Of a DNA stretch of 61,635 nucleotides, positions 17,052 through 27,180 are shown piece after piece. Position 1 is the stretch's first letter. Every line of letters begins with the position of its first letter. The DNA is from Desulfuromonadales bacterium (GTDB taxonomy: Bacteria > Desulfobacterota > Desulfuromonadia > Desulfuromonadales > Syntrophotaleaceae). Both the position numbers and the translations under genes were made by a program. The notes beneath the pieces were generated by a model that saw only the letters and a program-made list of their open reading frames with translations, made no database searches and had not been told where the DNA came from. The stretch is taken from the NCBI GenBank assembly GCA_013619105.1, contig JABXKU010000015.1, forward strand, positions 1-61,635, read 5' to 3'.

Positions 17052-19727
17052 TTAGTGAGCTTCGCGCCAGTTGCGGCCGGAGCCTATATCCACCAGCAGC
17101 GGCACCGACAGACTGACGGCGCCCTCCATCTCTTCCCGCACCAGGGCCTGCAGGACCTCCAATTCCCCTTCGGGAACGTCAAAGACCAGTTCATCGTGCA
17201 CCTGCAGAACCATACGGGCCTGCAACTTCTCCTGCTGCAAACGGCGAGAAATAGCGACCATGGCAACCTTGATAATGTCGGCGGCGGAACCCTGAATAGG
17301 ATAGTTAATAGCGTTGCGTTCGGCGTAGCCCCGCACCGCGCCATTGCGACTGTTGATCTCCGCTACCGAGCAACGACGACCGAAAAGAGTGTTGACATAC
17401 CCCTGTTGCCGCCCTTCTTCCTTCTTCGCTTCCATAAATTCCAGCACCTTGGGATAGCGGGCAAAGTAGCTGTCGATATATTCCTGAGCCTCTTTGCGAC
17501 CGATGTTCAGAGCCTTGGCCAGACCGAAGGCGCTCATGCCGTAGAGGACTCCGAAGTTGATGGTTTTAGCACTGCGGCGCATCTCCGGCGTGACCAGTTC
17601 GAGAAAGACGCCGAAGATCTCGCTAGCGGTGCGGGTATGAATATCCTCACCTTGGGCGAAGCTCTCCTTGAGAGCCGGCTCATCGGCCATATGGGCCAGA
17701 ATGCGCAATTCAACCTGCGAATAGTCGGCGGCCAGCAACAGGTTACCCTCCGCCGGCACGAAGGCACCGCGAATCCGCCGCCCCTCTTCGCTGCGAATGG
17801 GGATATTCTGCAGGTTCGGCTCACTGGAAGAAAGCCGACCGGTAGCGGTCACCGCCTGATTGAAAGAGGTATGGATGCGCCCGGTGTCGGGATGAACCAG
17901 CTTGGGCAGGGCATCGCAGTAGGTACTCTTGAGTTTAGCCAGGGAGCGGTAGTCAAGAATGCGGGCGGCAATATCGTGCTCCTCAGCCAGTTTGGTCAAT
18001 ACCTCCACATCCGTCGACCAGCCGGTCTTAGTCTTCTTGCCCCGGGGCAGATTAAGCCGTTCGAAGAGTATCTCACCGAGCTGCTTGGGCGAAGCAACAT
18101 TGAAGGGGCCACCGGCTACGTGATAAATTTCCTCTTCCAGGGTCCGCATTTTGGTTGCCATCTCTTTGGACAAACCACCGAGGAACTCACTGTCGATACG
18201 GATACCAGCCCATTCCATATCGGCCAACACCGTAAGCAGCGGCATCTCCACCTCGTCAAAGAGCTGCTGTTGCTCGGTCTCGGCCAGCTGTGGCGCCAGT
18301 TTTTGCTGCAGGCGTAGGGTAATATCGGCGTCTTCGGTGGCGTAAGTCAGGGCTTTTTCAATCTCGACTTCCTCGAAACCGATGCGATTGCGGCCACTGC
18401 CGCAGACCTCGCTATAGCTGATTGTTCGATAGCCGAGCAGGTCGCCGGCCAGGTTATCCAGAGAATGGGATTTAGCCGCCGGATTGGCCAGATAGGAGGC
18501 CAGCATGGTGTCAAAGCTCAGCCCGGCCACTTCGAGCCCGGCCCGGCGCAGCACCAGCAGGTCGTACTTGCCATTCTGTGCCACCTTGGCCTTTTTCCCA
18601 TCGCCCAGCAAGGGCCGAAGTTTGTCTAAAACCAGCTGGCAATCGAGCTGCTCAGGCGCACCGAGGTAGCGATGGCCCACCGGAATATACCAGCCCTGTT
18701 CCGCCTCAACGGCAAAGGACAGACCGACCAGGTCGGCCCGCAACGGATCGAGAGAGGTGGTCTCCGTATCAAAAGCAACCAATTCAGCCTTCTGCAACTC
18801 CACCAGCATATCGTCCAACTCGGCTTCGCTCAGCACCAGGCGATAGCCTTCGCCACTGGCGCGCTGATCGCTGGAAAACTCCTGCAGCAGCTTATGGAAT
18901 TCCAGTTCCTTAAACAGATCGGTGAGCTTCTTTCGGTCCGGCTCGCTGAGCTTCAACTGCTCATAATCGATATCCATTTCCAGATCGTCGATCAGGGTGA
19001 CCAACTGTTTGGACAACCGGGCCTGGTCACCGAACTGACGCAGATTCTCCTTACGCTTCTTGCCCGAGACCTGATCGATATTGGCCAGCAGATTTTCTAC
19101 CGAACCGAAATCCTGAATCAACTGTTTAGCGGTCTTCTCGCCGATACCCGGCACCCCCGGCACGTTGTCGGAGCTATCCCCGGCCAGGGCCTGCACCTCG
19201 ATCACCTTGTCCGGAGTGCCGCCAAAGCGCTCGGCGACCTCCTCCAAACCGACCACTTGATCCTTCATGGTATCGAGCAGCCGAATCCGTTCGTCCACAA
19301 CCTGCATCAGATCCTTGTCGCCGGTGACGATGGTCACCTCCATACCCTCGGCGGCAAAACGCCGGGCCAGAGTGGCGATAATGTCATCGGCTTCGTAACC
19401 GGCAAGTTCCAGAGCCGGCATGTTGAAGGCCTGCACCAGTTCCTTGATCAAGGGGATCTGCGGCCGCAGATCCTCGGGCATGGCGGACCGATTAGCCTTA
19501 TATTCAGGGTAAAGTTCTTTGCGAAAGGTCGGACCCTTGGCATCAAAAATAATCGCCAGGTGATCGGGCTGGTCCTCCCGCACCACTTTAAGCAACATAT
19601 TGGTAAAGCCAAGCACGGCATTGGTCGCCAATCCCTTGGAATTGGATAACTGGCGGATAGCGTAATAGGCTCGATAGATATAAGACGAGCCGTCAATAAG
19701 ATAAAGGCGCTGAGCCTGGTCGGTCAT
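17052..19727 (-). CDS. polA: DNA polymerase I
   Basis: An 891-residue, full-length three-domain enzyme for Okazaki-fragment processing and repair. The 5'-3' exonuclease covers about residues 1-290 (YLIDGSSYIYRAYYA, GEKTAKQLI). The proofreading domain retains its acidic residues: FDTETTSLDP, NGKYDLLVL and ATEDADITLRL. The polymerase domain has DYSQVELRILAHMAD, the O-helix RRSAKTINFGVLYGM and VHDELVFDV. The ATG at 19727, with GGAGGAA 7 bases upstream, is preferred to one 21 codons earlier. The YdbH-like gene follows on the same strand after about 150 bp. Confidence 0.97.
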   Translation of the reverse strand: MTDQAQRLYLIDGSSYIYRAYYAIRQLSNSKGLATNAVLGFTNMLLKVVREDQPDHLAIIFDAKGPTFRKELYPEYKANRSAMPEDLRPQIPLIKELVQAFNMPALELAGYEADDIIATLARRFAAEGMEVTIVTGDKDLMQVVDERIRLLDTMKDQVVGLEEVAERFGGTPDKVIEVQALAGDSSDNVPGVPGIGEKTAKQLIQDFGSVENLLANIDQVSGKKRKENLRQFGDQARLSKQLVTLIDDLEMDIDYEQLKLSEPDRKKLTDLFKELEFHKLLQEFSSDQRASGEGYRLVLSEAELDDMLVELQKAELVAFDTETTSLDPLRADLVGLSFAVEAEQGWYIPVGHRYLGAPEQLDCQLVLDKLRPLLGDGKKAKVAQNGKYDLLVLRRAGLEVAGLSFDTMLASYLANPAAKSHSLDNLAGDLLGYRTISYSEVCGSGRNRIGFEEVEIEKALTYATEDADITLRLQQKLAPQLAETEQQQLFDEVEMPLLTVLADMEWAGIRIDSEFLGGLSKEMATKMRTLEEEIYHVAGGPFNVASPKQLGEILFERLNLPRGKKTKTGWSTDVEVLTKLAEEHDIAARILDYRSLAKLKSTYCDALPKLVHPDTGRIHTSFNQAVTATGRLSSSEPNLQNIPIRSEEGRRIRGAFVPAEGNLLLAADYSQVELRILAHMADEPALKESFAQGEDIHTRTASEIFGVFLELVTPEMRRSAKTINFGVLYGMSAFGLAKALNIGRKEAQEYIDSYFARYPKVLEFMEAKKEEGRQQGYVNTLFGRRCSVAEINSRNGAVRGYAERNAINYPIQGSAADIIKVAMVAISRRLQQEKLQARMVLQVHDELVFDVPEGELEVLQALVREEMEGAVSLSVPLLVDIGSGRNWREAH

Positions 19728-20288
19728 GTATTCCTCCGGCAAATAAAAAATTGTAGCGCGCATTATTCCACAGCCACAGCAAAATACCAAGCAGACACAC
19801 CGCTATCTTTTTTTTGCATATATAAAGAGAGGAAGAGACTTTTTGTTCAAACCTAACTCTTTTTCAGTCCCTTCTCGATCCGTTGGATTACTCGTAAGTT
19901 AGGGGTTTTATTTACAAGTGAGCTGGCAAAATACCAAATCTCACAGCGCGCGCCAATAAGACAATATCCATGAAATATTATTGCCTGAATCGGATCGTGC
20001 AATCGACTTTTCCTGATCGCCTGCTGAAGGTGCCGACCCGAACTGGCGCACCCATTCTGCACTGTTTAGCACTGGGCTATCAATTTTAGCTACCGCGTAT
20101 TTACTGTTTCGTAAGGGGCAAAACTCAACGGCACGTATTAAAGTTTGGTATTTTTTTTGATTTCATCCTTCAAGCGATTGAATTAGCAAGTATACTTTGA
20201 TGGAGCCAAAACCAAGCACGCTATTGACAACCTTCAAACCAAAGAGTTGCGCAGGCCAACCGACACCTGATCGTGCCTGACCTTTGCC
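19728..20288. other. intergenic region between divergent polA and gspC
   Basis: About 560 bp with no convincing gene. A 69-codon minus-strand frame at 19853-20062 lacks a ribosome site and recognisable content. For polA a TACAAT box lies about 25 bp before the start codon (minus strand) with a poor -35. For gspC a TATACT box is at 20191-20196, again without a clear -35. The inverted repeat CCTAACT...AGTTAGG spans 19853-19915. Confidence 0.5.
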
Positions 20289-21152
20289 ATGCTGGCCAAT
20301 GTACACAAATATTTCTGGGTCTGTTATCTGTTGCTACCGGTCCTGCTCGGCGCTGCCATTGGCCATTTGGCCACGGTTGGCACCGATATCTGGCTCGCTA
20401 AGCCCCTAGCCAGCGCTTGGGAAAAACACACACCGCCAGCGGCCAGGGTGACAAGCCTGCCCCTAAACGCCTATGAATTAATCCTGCAACGTAACATTTT
20501 CGACTCCCGCGGGCCGGCAACAGGGTCATTGCAGGCGGCCGCCTTGGCCGGATCGACAGAGGCCACCGCCCGTAGCGCTAACTTGGTGCTGTTAGGCACT
20601 ATGGTTGCCGGAGTTCAATCCTCAGCCTTGCTTTCTATCGAAAAAGAAACAGCGCTACTGCATCTTGACGAAGAACTACCAGGAGGTGGGCGCATCAAGC
20701 AGATCGACCGGCAGCGAGTTCTGATCAGCTGGTCCGACGGCTCCGAACAAGAATTGCTAGTCAGCGATGAGGCGCCAGCTATCGGCACCCAAACGACGCC
20801 CAATAGCACTCAAGGTATTCGTTCCGCGGGCGAAAACCGTTGGGTAATCAGTCGCAACGAAATAGAAAGGGCCCGGGCTGACCTTAATCAGCTGCTCAAA
20901 TCGGCGCGTTTGGAACCAAAAATTGTCGACGGCGTGACCCAAGGGTTTCTGGTCCGCATGGTCCGCTCCAATTCGCTTGTAGCAAAGCTCGGCATCAAGC
21001 GGGGCGATCTAATCAAAGAGGTTAACGGCGTTCCTTTGGATAGTCCGGAAAAAGCATTACAGGTGTTCCAGCAATTACGGGAAGCTAAAAAGGTCTCCGT
21101 CAATCTGCTGCGCAGAGGGAAACCTCTCTCCTACAGTTATGAAGTTGACTAA
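20289..21152 (+). CDS. gspC: type II secretion protein GspC
   Basis: A 287-residue inner-membrane GspC that links the inner-membrane platform to the GspD secretin. A single N-terminal membrane helix (YLLLPVLLGAAIGHLA) is followed by the homology region (LILQRNIFDSR, about residues 60-140), which contacts the secretin N0 domain. A C-terminal PDZ domain (about 190-285) has GFLVRMVRSNSLVAKLGIKRGDLIKEVNGVPLDSPEKALQ. It opens the gsp operon; the gap to gspD is 78 bp. The ribosome site is weak. Confidence 0.9.
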   Translation: MLANVHKYFWVCYLLLPVLLGAAIGHLATVGTDIWLAKPLASAWEKHTPPAARVTSLPLNAYELILQRNIFDSRGPATGSLQAAALAGSTEATARSANLVLLGTMVAGVQSSALLSIEKETALLHLDEELPGGGRIKQIDRQRVLISWSDGSEQELLVSDEAPAIGTQTTPNSTQGIRSAGENRWVISRNEIERARADLNQLLKSARLEPKIVDGVTQGFLVRMVRSNSLVAKLGIKRGDLIKEVNGVPLDSPEKALQVFQQLREAKKVSVNLLRRGKPLSYSYEVD

Positions 21153-21230
21153 TACAGACTATCCGACTCGGTTTTTCCGGTTACACTTTATATAAATTCC
21201 ATTTCCCACAACGGGAAGGAGCCCGATGAA

Positions 21231-23765
21231 ATGTTGTGTCCATCATTGAGCCCAAAAACTGACCGCCCCCGACTGCAACACGGGTTGTTCCCGCTACTGG
21301 CAGCAATGCTGATCTGTCTGGTGATACTGCCACCACTGACGCTCTGCGCCGAAGAGCTGCCAGCAACCGAGGGGCCGGCTGCTACCCTGGTCAAACAAGC
21401 CCAGGTTAGCCCAAATAGCGCCACCTTGACCACCGACGGTCAGATCGTCAAGTACCGTCATTTCGTCCTGCCCAGCCCACCACGGCTGGTGGTCGACATC
21501 TACGATGTCGAGCCCGCTTTTGATGAACGGGAATTCCCCATACAAAATACCTTTCACCAGATGCGGGTCGGTATTTACCCGGACAAAACCCGCTTTGTCT
21601 TCGACGCCCCCCGCACCGTGCCGGAGCATACCGTCGTTTCTACTGGCCAAAGCCTTGAAATCCTCTGGAGCACAGTTGAGCAGGCAGCAAGCGAAGCTCC
21701 ACCTATCGATAATGCAACTCAAAAAGACCCCTTTGTCCTACCCCCGGAAGCAACAACCGACCGGCGGACCGCAGCGACCCGAAATACGACAGAAACCGCC
21801 CAACCAGCAACAGACGGTGGTGTGTCTCTCGATTTCACCGATATCGAGCTGACCGACCTGATTAAAACCATCAGCGAATTGACCGGTCGCAACTTTGTCT
21901 ACGACGACACCGTCAAAGGCAAGGTCACGGTCATCACGCCGGAACGCATGTCCCGGGACGAAGCCTATCAACTCTTTTTGACGGTACTTAGCCTCAAAGG
22001 CTTCACGGTTATCCCTTCGGGCAAGGTCCATAAGATCATCCGCAACAAAGATGCCAAAGAGACGAACCTGCCGCTGCTGGCCGATGGCCGAAAGACAAGG
22101 GGCGAACAGTTCGTCACCCGCCTAGTGCGGCTGCAACATATCGACGCAGAAACCATGGCCGACCGCGTGCTGGCACCGCTGGTTCCGAAAACTGGCAACA
22201 TTGTTTCCTATTCACCGGCCAACACCCTGATCATTACCGACAGCGCCGCCAACATCGAGCGCCTGGTTATGATTATCCGGCGTCTGGATGTACCCAGCTC
22301 CGTCGATCGCCTAGAAGTCATTACGCTGGAATTCGCCAACGCCGAAGAGATCGCCGAAATCTGTTCAACGGTCCTCAGCCAAACCGGACCCAAGGCATCC
22401 AAAAGGAGCAACGGCAAGGCCGCCGAGCAGGGAGCCACCAGCCGTGTGCTGCCCTATCCGCGCACCAATTCGTTGCTGGTAATGGCCAGCGAAGAAGACC
22501 TGCAAACCGTTCGTCATTTGATCAGCCGCCTCGATCAGAAACCGATCCAAGACCGCTCGCCCATTAATGTCTACTATCTGGAGAACGCCGATGCTGAAAA
22601 ACTGGCAGAAACGCTCACCCGCATCGTTGCCGGCAAAAAAGGGGTGATTCGAAACAGTGGCAGCCGGGCAGGCTCCACCTCCTTGAGTGAAACCCTCAGC
22701 ATCACCGCCGACAAGCCGACCAATGCCCTGATCATCAACGGCAGCCCGGAGGACTACGAACAGGTGCGGGAGATCATCGCCCAACTCGACATTAAGCGTA
22801 AACAGGTCTATGTCGAGACCCTGATCCTGGAACTATCGATGGATGCCACCAAGCAACTCGGTGCCTCTTTGCAGGGTGCCTTTAAAGTGGGCGACGGGGT
22901 CGTAAACATCAGCAGCAACCAGGGCCTCGGCCCAGCGTCCTTGAGTGATTTCACCGCCACCGGTGACAGCAGCATCCCCAGCCTGCTCGGCAAAGCCATC
23001 GATGGCATCCTGCTCGGCGGCCTGTTCAACCCGATCACTGTAACAGGCGCGGATGGCGCTGACATCACCATACCGGCTTTCTCCGCCCTCATCGACGCGT
23101 CGAAGACCAACAGCGACGTCAACATCCTCTCAGCGCCGCGCCTGCTGACCTCGGACAACGAAGAAGCGGAGATCATCGTCGGCGCCAACGTGCCTATCAT
23201 CACCGAGCGGCTGACCGACACCGGCGGCAGTGATGGTCTGGCCCAGAGCGTTTCGGTGGAGCGTCAAGACGTCGCCCTGACCCTGCGGTTCACCCCGCAG
23301 ATCACCGAAGGGAACCTGGTTCGGCTCAACGTCTTTCAGGAGATCACCGGCATCGCCCAAACTCAGATCGGCGATGTCGATTCAATCGGACCAACCCTGA
23401 CCAAACGGCTGCTGCGCAACACTGTACTGGCCGAAGACGGTCAGACCGTTGTTCTCGGCGGCCTGATCCGTAGCGATGTTCAGGATATCGTGAGCAAAGT
23501 ACCATTGCTCGGCGATATCCCCGGTCTCGGCTGGCTATTCAAGCACACCAGCAAGGTCGAGAGTAAAATCAACCTGCTGATCTTTATTACTCCACGCATC
23601 ATCAAGGATAAGGACGACCTGGCCGCCGTAACCCGCCGCAGCAGCAGAGCCATGGAAGCCTTCAGACCTGAAGGGGCTCCGCCGTTGATTCCGGCCGAAC
23701 TGCTCGGCAACGACCTGCTCTATGCTCCCTTTGAGAGCAACGAGCCGTCGGCATCGAGCCTCTAG
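21231..23765 (+). CDS. gspD: type II secretion secretin GspD with an N-terminal AMIN domain
   Basis: An 844-residue outer-membrane secretin. After the signal peptide (ends near ALTLCA) comes an AMIN-like domain, about residues 50-145 (PNSATLTTDGQIVKYRHF...RLVVDIYD...VRVGIYPDKTRFVFD). This is typical of the type IV pilus secretin PilQ and binds peptidoglycan; it is unusual in GspD. N0 (VSLDFTDIELTDLIKTISELTGRNFVYD) and three N1-type domains follow. The secretin barrel covers about 520-800, with VPLLGDIPGLGWLFKH and LLIFITPRII. GGAAGGA lies 11 bases before the ATG. No pilotin gene is seen. Confidence 0.92.
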   Translation: MLCPSLSPKTDRPRLQHGLFPLLAAMLICLVILPPLTLCAEELPATEGPAATLVKQAQVSPNSATLTTDGQIVKYRHFVLPSPPRLVVDIYDVEPAFDEREFPIQNTFHQMRVGIYPDKTRFVFDAPRTVPEHTVVSTGQSLEILWSTVEQAASEAPPIDNATQKDPFVLPPEATTDRRTAATRNTTETAQPATDGGVSLDFTDIELTDLIKTISELTGRNFVYDDTVKGKVTVITPERMSRDEAYQLFLTVLSLKGFTVIPSGKVHKIIRNKDAKETNLPLLADGRKTRGEQFVTRLVRLQHIDAETMADRVLAPLVPKTGNIVSYSPANTLIITDSAANIERLVMIIRRLDVPSSVDRLEVITLEFANAEEIAEICSTVLSQTGPKASKRSNGKAAEQGATSRVLPYPRTNSLLVMASEEDLQTVRHLISRLDQKPIQDRSPINVYYLENADAEKLAETLTRIVAGKKGVIRNSGSRAGSTSLSETLSITADKPTNALIINGSPEDYEQVREIIAQLDIKRKQVYVETLILELSMDATKQLGASLQGAFKVGDGVVNISSNQGLGPASLSDFTATGDSSIPSLLGKAIDGILLGGLFNPITVTGADGADITIPAFSALIDASKTNSDVNILSAPRLLTSDNEEAEIIVGANVPIITERLTDTGGSDGLAQSVSVERQDVALTLRFTPQITEGNLVRLNVFQEITGIAQTQIGDVDSIGPTLTKRLLRNTVLAEDGQTVVLGGLIRSDVQDIVSKVPLLGDIPGLGWLFKHTSKVESKINLLIFITPRIIKDKDDLAAVTRRSSRAMEAFRPEGAPPLIPAELLGNDLLYAPFESNEPSASSL

Positions 23766-23774
23766 CAGTTATTT

Positions 23775-25472
23775 ATGAAGAATTGGAAGCCACTCGGCGA
23801 AATTCTGCAGCAACATTGCGCGGTCCCTGCCGCAGCCATTGAGCAGGCGCTGACTGCCCAGCAGCAGAGCGACTTGCGTCTTGGCGAGTTGCTAATTCGG
23901 GCTAAGGCCATCGACTCGGCCACCCTGGCCAAGGCTCTGGCCTTGCAACTCGATCTGCCTTTTTGCGAGCAGCTCACCGAGCTGGCCGAAGATGAGCTCC
24001 TCAAACTGATTCCCATCGCCTTTGCCAAAGAGCACCACATCTTTCCCATTAAACGCAGCGAAGGCCATCTCAAACTCGCGACTGCCAATCCTTTGGACGG
24101 CCGCGTCCTCAACGATCTAACCACCCTGACCCGCTGCCAGCTGGATATTGTTGTCGCTAGTGATGAAGAGATCTTGCGAGCCATCAACCGTAGTTACGAG
24201 CAGCATGCTGGCAAGGCACAAAACGTGGCAGAAGAAATCAGCGACAGCGACGATAGCGGCCTGCCCGGCAAGCTAGAACCGGCCGACCTTTTGGACGCCT
24301 CCGACGAAGGCCCGATCATCCGCTTTGTCAACAGCATGCTGACCCAGGCGTATAAGGAGCGAGCCAGCGATATCCACATCGAGCCTTTTGAAACCGAGCT
24401 GGTGGTTCGCTATCGCATCGACGGCATCCTGTATGAAGTTTTACGCCCACCAGCCAAGGCCCAGGCTAGTATCAGCAGTCGGGTCAAGATCATGTCCAAC
24501 CTGAATATTGCTGAGAAACGCCTGCCCCAGGACGGTCGCTTCGGTGTGCGCATCGCCGGCAAAGATGTGGATGTGCGCGTCTCGACCCTGCCCACCGCTT
24601 TCGGCGAACGTATCGTACTACGCCTGCTCGATAAATCGAGCAACGTGCTGACGCTGAAAGAGATCGGCATGGGCCCCGAACTTCTGCAGCAGGTTCACGG
24701 CATGATTCGCAAGAGTCACGGCATTTTCTTGGTCACCGGTCCAACCGGATCCGGTAAGACCACCACCCTCTATGCCGCACTCTCCTTGCTCAACAGCCGG
24801 GAAAAGAACATCATCACCGTCGAGGACCCCATTGAATACCAGCTCGACGGGGTGGGCCAAATCCAGGTCAATCCCAAAATCGAGCTGACCTTCGCTGCCG
24901 GGTTGCGCTCCATCCTGCGACAGGATCCCGACATCATCATGGTGGGTGAAATCCGCGACACGGAAACGGCGGAGATTGCCGTTCAGTCGGCCCTGACTGG
25001 TCACATGGTCTTTTCTACCCTGCATACCAACGACGCCGCCGGCGCCCTGACCCGACTGGTGGAAATGGGCATCGAACCGTTTCTTGCGGCCTCCTCCATC
25101 GTCGGCATCCTGGCCCAGCGGCTGGTGCGCAATCTCTGTCCCCACTGCCGCGAGGCCTACCAACCGAGTCCTGAGCTGTTACGCGAAGCCGGGCTGTCGC
25201 AGGAACTGCCCGCTGACGGCATGCTTTACCGTGCGGTCGGCTGTGATCAGTGCATGGACATCGGCTATCGGGGTCGCAGCGGCATCTATGAATTATTGAC
25301 CATTGATGAAAAGGTGCGTGATCTGTTGCTGCAGAATCAAGACGCCGGCGCTATCAAGCGGGCGAGCGTAGCAGCCGGCATGACCTCACTGCGTGAGGCC
25401 GGCATCGTCAAGGCTCTAGCCGGTGAAACGAGTATCGAGGAAATCTTGCGCGTCACTCAAGAGGAGACCTGA
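23775..25472 (+). CDS. gspE: type II secretion ATPase GspE
   Basis: A 565-residue cytoplasmic AAA-type ATPase that powers pseudopilus assembly. An N-terminal MshEN/GspE_N domain (1-150) is followed by the ATPase core: Walker A GPTGSGKTT (322-330), Asp box EDPIEYQLDGVGQIQV, Walker B IIMVGEIRD and His box TGHMVFSTLHTNDA. The zinc-binding CM domain has CPHC and CDQC near residues 457-495. MshEN domains in some homologues bind c-di-GMP. Start ATG has a weak ribosome site 10 bp after gspD. Confidence 0.96.
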   Translation: MKNWKPLGEILQQHCAVPAAAIEQALTAQQQSDLRLGELLIRAKAIDSATLAKALALQLDLPFCEQLTELAEDELLKLIPIAFAKEHHIFPIKRSEGHLKLATANPLDGRVLNDLTTLTRCQLDIVVASDEEILRAINRSYEQHAGKAQNVAEEISDSDDSGLPGKLEPADLLDASDEGPIIRFVNSMLTQAYKERASDIHIEPFETELVVRYRIDGILYEVLRPPAKAQASISSRVKIMSNLNIAEKRLPQDGRFGVRIAGKDVDVRVSTLPTAFGERIVLRLLDKSSNVLTLKEIGMGPELLQQVHGMIRKSHGIFLVTGPTGSGKTTTLYAALSLLNSREKNIITVEDPIEYQLDGVGQIQVNPKIELTFAAGLRSILRQDPDIIMVGEIRDTETAEIAVQSALTGHMVFSTLHTNDAAGALTRLVEMGIEPFLAASSIVGILAQRLVRNLCPHCREAYQPSPELLREAGLSQELPADGMLYRAVGCDQCMDIGYRGRSGIYELLTIDEKVRDLLLQNQDAGAIKRASVAAGMTSLREAGIVKALAGETSIEEILRVTQEET

Positions 25473-25474
25473 TC

Positions 25475-26686
25475 GTGCCCCGTTTCGAGTACGGTGGATT
25501 CGATGCCAGCGGTGCCAAGGTAACGGGAACTCTGGAGGCAACCGGCCGCAGGGCCGCCTTAGAAACCTTGCGAAACCAGCAGATCTTCGCCACCGAAGTG
25601 CAGGAGCTCTCCAGCAAAAGCCGCCGCGCCTCTTTCCGCTGGCAACGCCGGGGCATTCCGCTGCTGGAGTTGGCCGCCGCCACCCGTCAGTTAGCGACCC
25701 TGTTAAGCGCCGGCCTGCCCCTCGACGAGGTATTGTCCTCTGTCGCCGAGCAAATCGAGCGGCCGACCCTGTCCCGGGCCTTGAACCGCGCCCGTGAAGA
25801 GGTCGTGCAAGGCCAGTCCCTGCACCTCGCCCTGGAAGCTCAGGAGCAAATCTTCTCCCCCCTTTACGTCAACATGGTCAAGGTAGGGGAAAGCAGCGGC
25901 ACTCTTGACCAAGTGCTGACCCAACTGGCCGACCTGCAGGAAAATCAGGCCCGGACCCGCAGTCGCATTCGGGCAGCCCTGACCTACCCAGCTCTCATGG
26001 GCCTGGTCGGCAGCGCCGTATTGCTGGCACTTTTCGTCTTTGTCATACCGCAGATCACCCGCATGCTGGACAATCTGGGCATGGAGCTGCCCCTAATGAC
26101 CCGGCTATTGATTGGTACTGGCAACCTGCTCTCTAGCAGCTGGTGGATATTGCTATTACTGGCCATTCTGGCGGTTCTCTTCCTGCGGCGCTACGCACGC
26201 AGCGAAAAGGGCTCCCTGGCTCTACACCGTCGAGCCCTGCAACTGCCCCTTATCGGGCGACTCAACCTATTTACCGCTACCGCCCGGTTGAGTCGCACCA
26301 TGGCCACCCTGTTGCAAAGCGGCGTACCCCTGCTAACCGCCCTCGATATCTCTCGGGGTCTGATCAGCAACAAAATCCTGCGCCAGGCACTGGCCGATAC
26401 CGCAGTCAGCATTCGCGAAGGGGAAGGCCTGGCCGCCCCCCTGCAGCGGAGTGGAGTATTTCCCCGCCTGCTGGTACAAATGGCGGCGGCCGGTGAAAAG
26501 AGTGGTCAGCTGGAAAATATGTTATTGCGGGCGGCACAAAGTTACGAACAGCAGGTGGAGTTATCCATCGCCGCCCTGCTGCCGCTGCTTGAGCCCCTGA
26601 TGATTCTAGTCATGGGCGGCGTAGTAGGTGTCGTGGTTTTGGCCATCTTGCTACCCATCTTTCAAGCCAGTCAGGGCATGGGATAA
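25475..26686 (+). CDS. gspF: type II secretion platform protein GspF
   Basis: A 403-residue polytopic inner-membrane protein of the GspF/PilC family. Two repeated helical cytoplasmic domains (about 70-190 and 270-390) each carry the family signature (TLLSAGLPLDEVL, TLLQSGVPLLTAL), with membrane helices at about 170-190, 220-240 and 375-400. It contacts GspE and GspL. The GTG start lies 2 bp after the gspE stop codon with GAGGAGA upstream, so translation is coupled. Confidence 0.95.
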   Translation: MPRFEYGGFDASGAKVTGTLEATGRRAALETLRNQQIFATEVQELSSKSRRASFRWQRRGIPLLELAAATRQLATLLSAGLPLDEVLSSVAEQIERPTLSRALNRAREEVVQGQSLHLALEAQEQIFSPLYVNMVKVGESSGTLDQVLTQLADLQENQARTRSRIRAALTYPALMGLVGSAVLLALFVFVIPQITRMLDNLGMELPLMTRLLIGTGNLLSSSWWILLLLAILAVLFLRRYARSEKGSLALHRRALQLPLIGRLNLFTATARLSRTMATLLQSGVPLLTALDISRGLISNKILRQALADTAVSIREGEGLAAPLQRSGVFPRLLVQMAAAGEKSGQLENMLLRAAQSYEQQVELSIAALLPLLEPLMILVMGGVVGVVVLAILLPIFQASQGMG

Positions 26687-26709
26687 ACCACAGGCTCAAA
26701 ATTTCAGGG

Positions 26710-26715
26710 TATAAT
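26710..26715 (+). promoter_or_regulatory. possible internal promoter ahead of gspG
   Basis: A perfect TATAAT lies in the 53-bp gf-spacer between gspF and gspG, the widest gap inside gspE-N. No good -35 box is present 17 bases upstream. GspG is the major pseudopilin and is usually needed in excess, so extra transcription here would make sense. Confidence 0.3.
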
Positions 26716-26739
26716 TAAAATCAGGACAGGAGTTTATTC

Positions 26740-27180
26740 ATGAATAGACCTATCGACAAAAACCAACGGGGATTCACCCTCATCGAGATCCTGGTAGTGG
26801 TCACCATTCTCGGCATTCTCGCCGCGATTGTGGTCCCTCGCATCCTCGAACGTCCAGAACAAGCCCGGCGCACCAAGGCTACCGTGGACATCAAAGGCAT
26901 TGAAGAGTCCCTCGGCCTGTTTAAACTCGACAACGGCTTTTACCCCGCCACCGAGCAGGGCCTGCTGGCCCTGGTGGTCAAACCGCAGACCGGGCGCATT
27001 CCGAGCCGCTATCCGGAAAACGCCTACCTGAAGAAGACCCCCGTGGACCCCTGGGGCAGCCCCTATGTCTATCTGTTCCCCGGCGTACATGATCAATACG
27101 ATATTATCTCCTACGGCGCCGACGGCGAACCGGGTGGTGAAGGAAACGATGCCGATGTGCGCAGCTGGGAACTGGAATAA
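26740..27180 (+). CDS. gspG: major pseudopilin GspG
   Basis: A 146-residue major pseudopilin. The prepilin cleavage motif QRG/FTLIEILVV is at residues 9-19, with Glu at mature position 5, followed by the hydrophobic N-terminal helix. The C-terminal globular part has the conserved GFYPATEQGLLALV, YLKKTPVDPWGSPYVYLFPG and YGADGEPGGEGNDADV calcium loop. GGACAGGAG precedes the ATG. It needs a prepilin peptidase, which is not in this window. Confidence 0.97.
   Translation: MNRPIDKNQRGFTLIEILVVVTILGILAAIVVPRILERPEQARRTKATVDIKGIEESLGLFKLDNGFYPATEQGLLALVVKPQTGRIPSRYPENAYLKKTPVDPWGSPYVYLFPGVHDQYDIISYGADGEPGGEGNDADVRSWELE

Noticed and set aside
19853-20062. 69-codon minus-strand frame upstream of polA and gspC
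   Set aside because: No ribosome site, odd composition (many Arg, Cys and rare-looking runs) and no recognisable motif.
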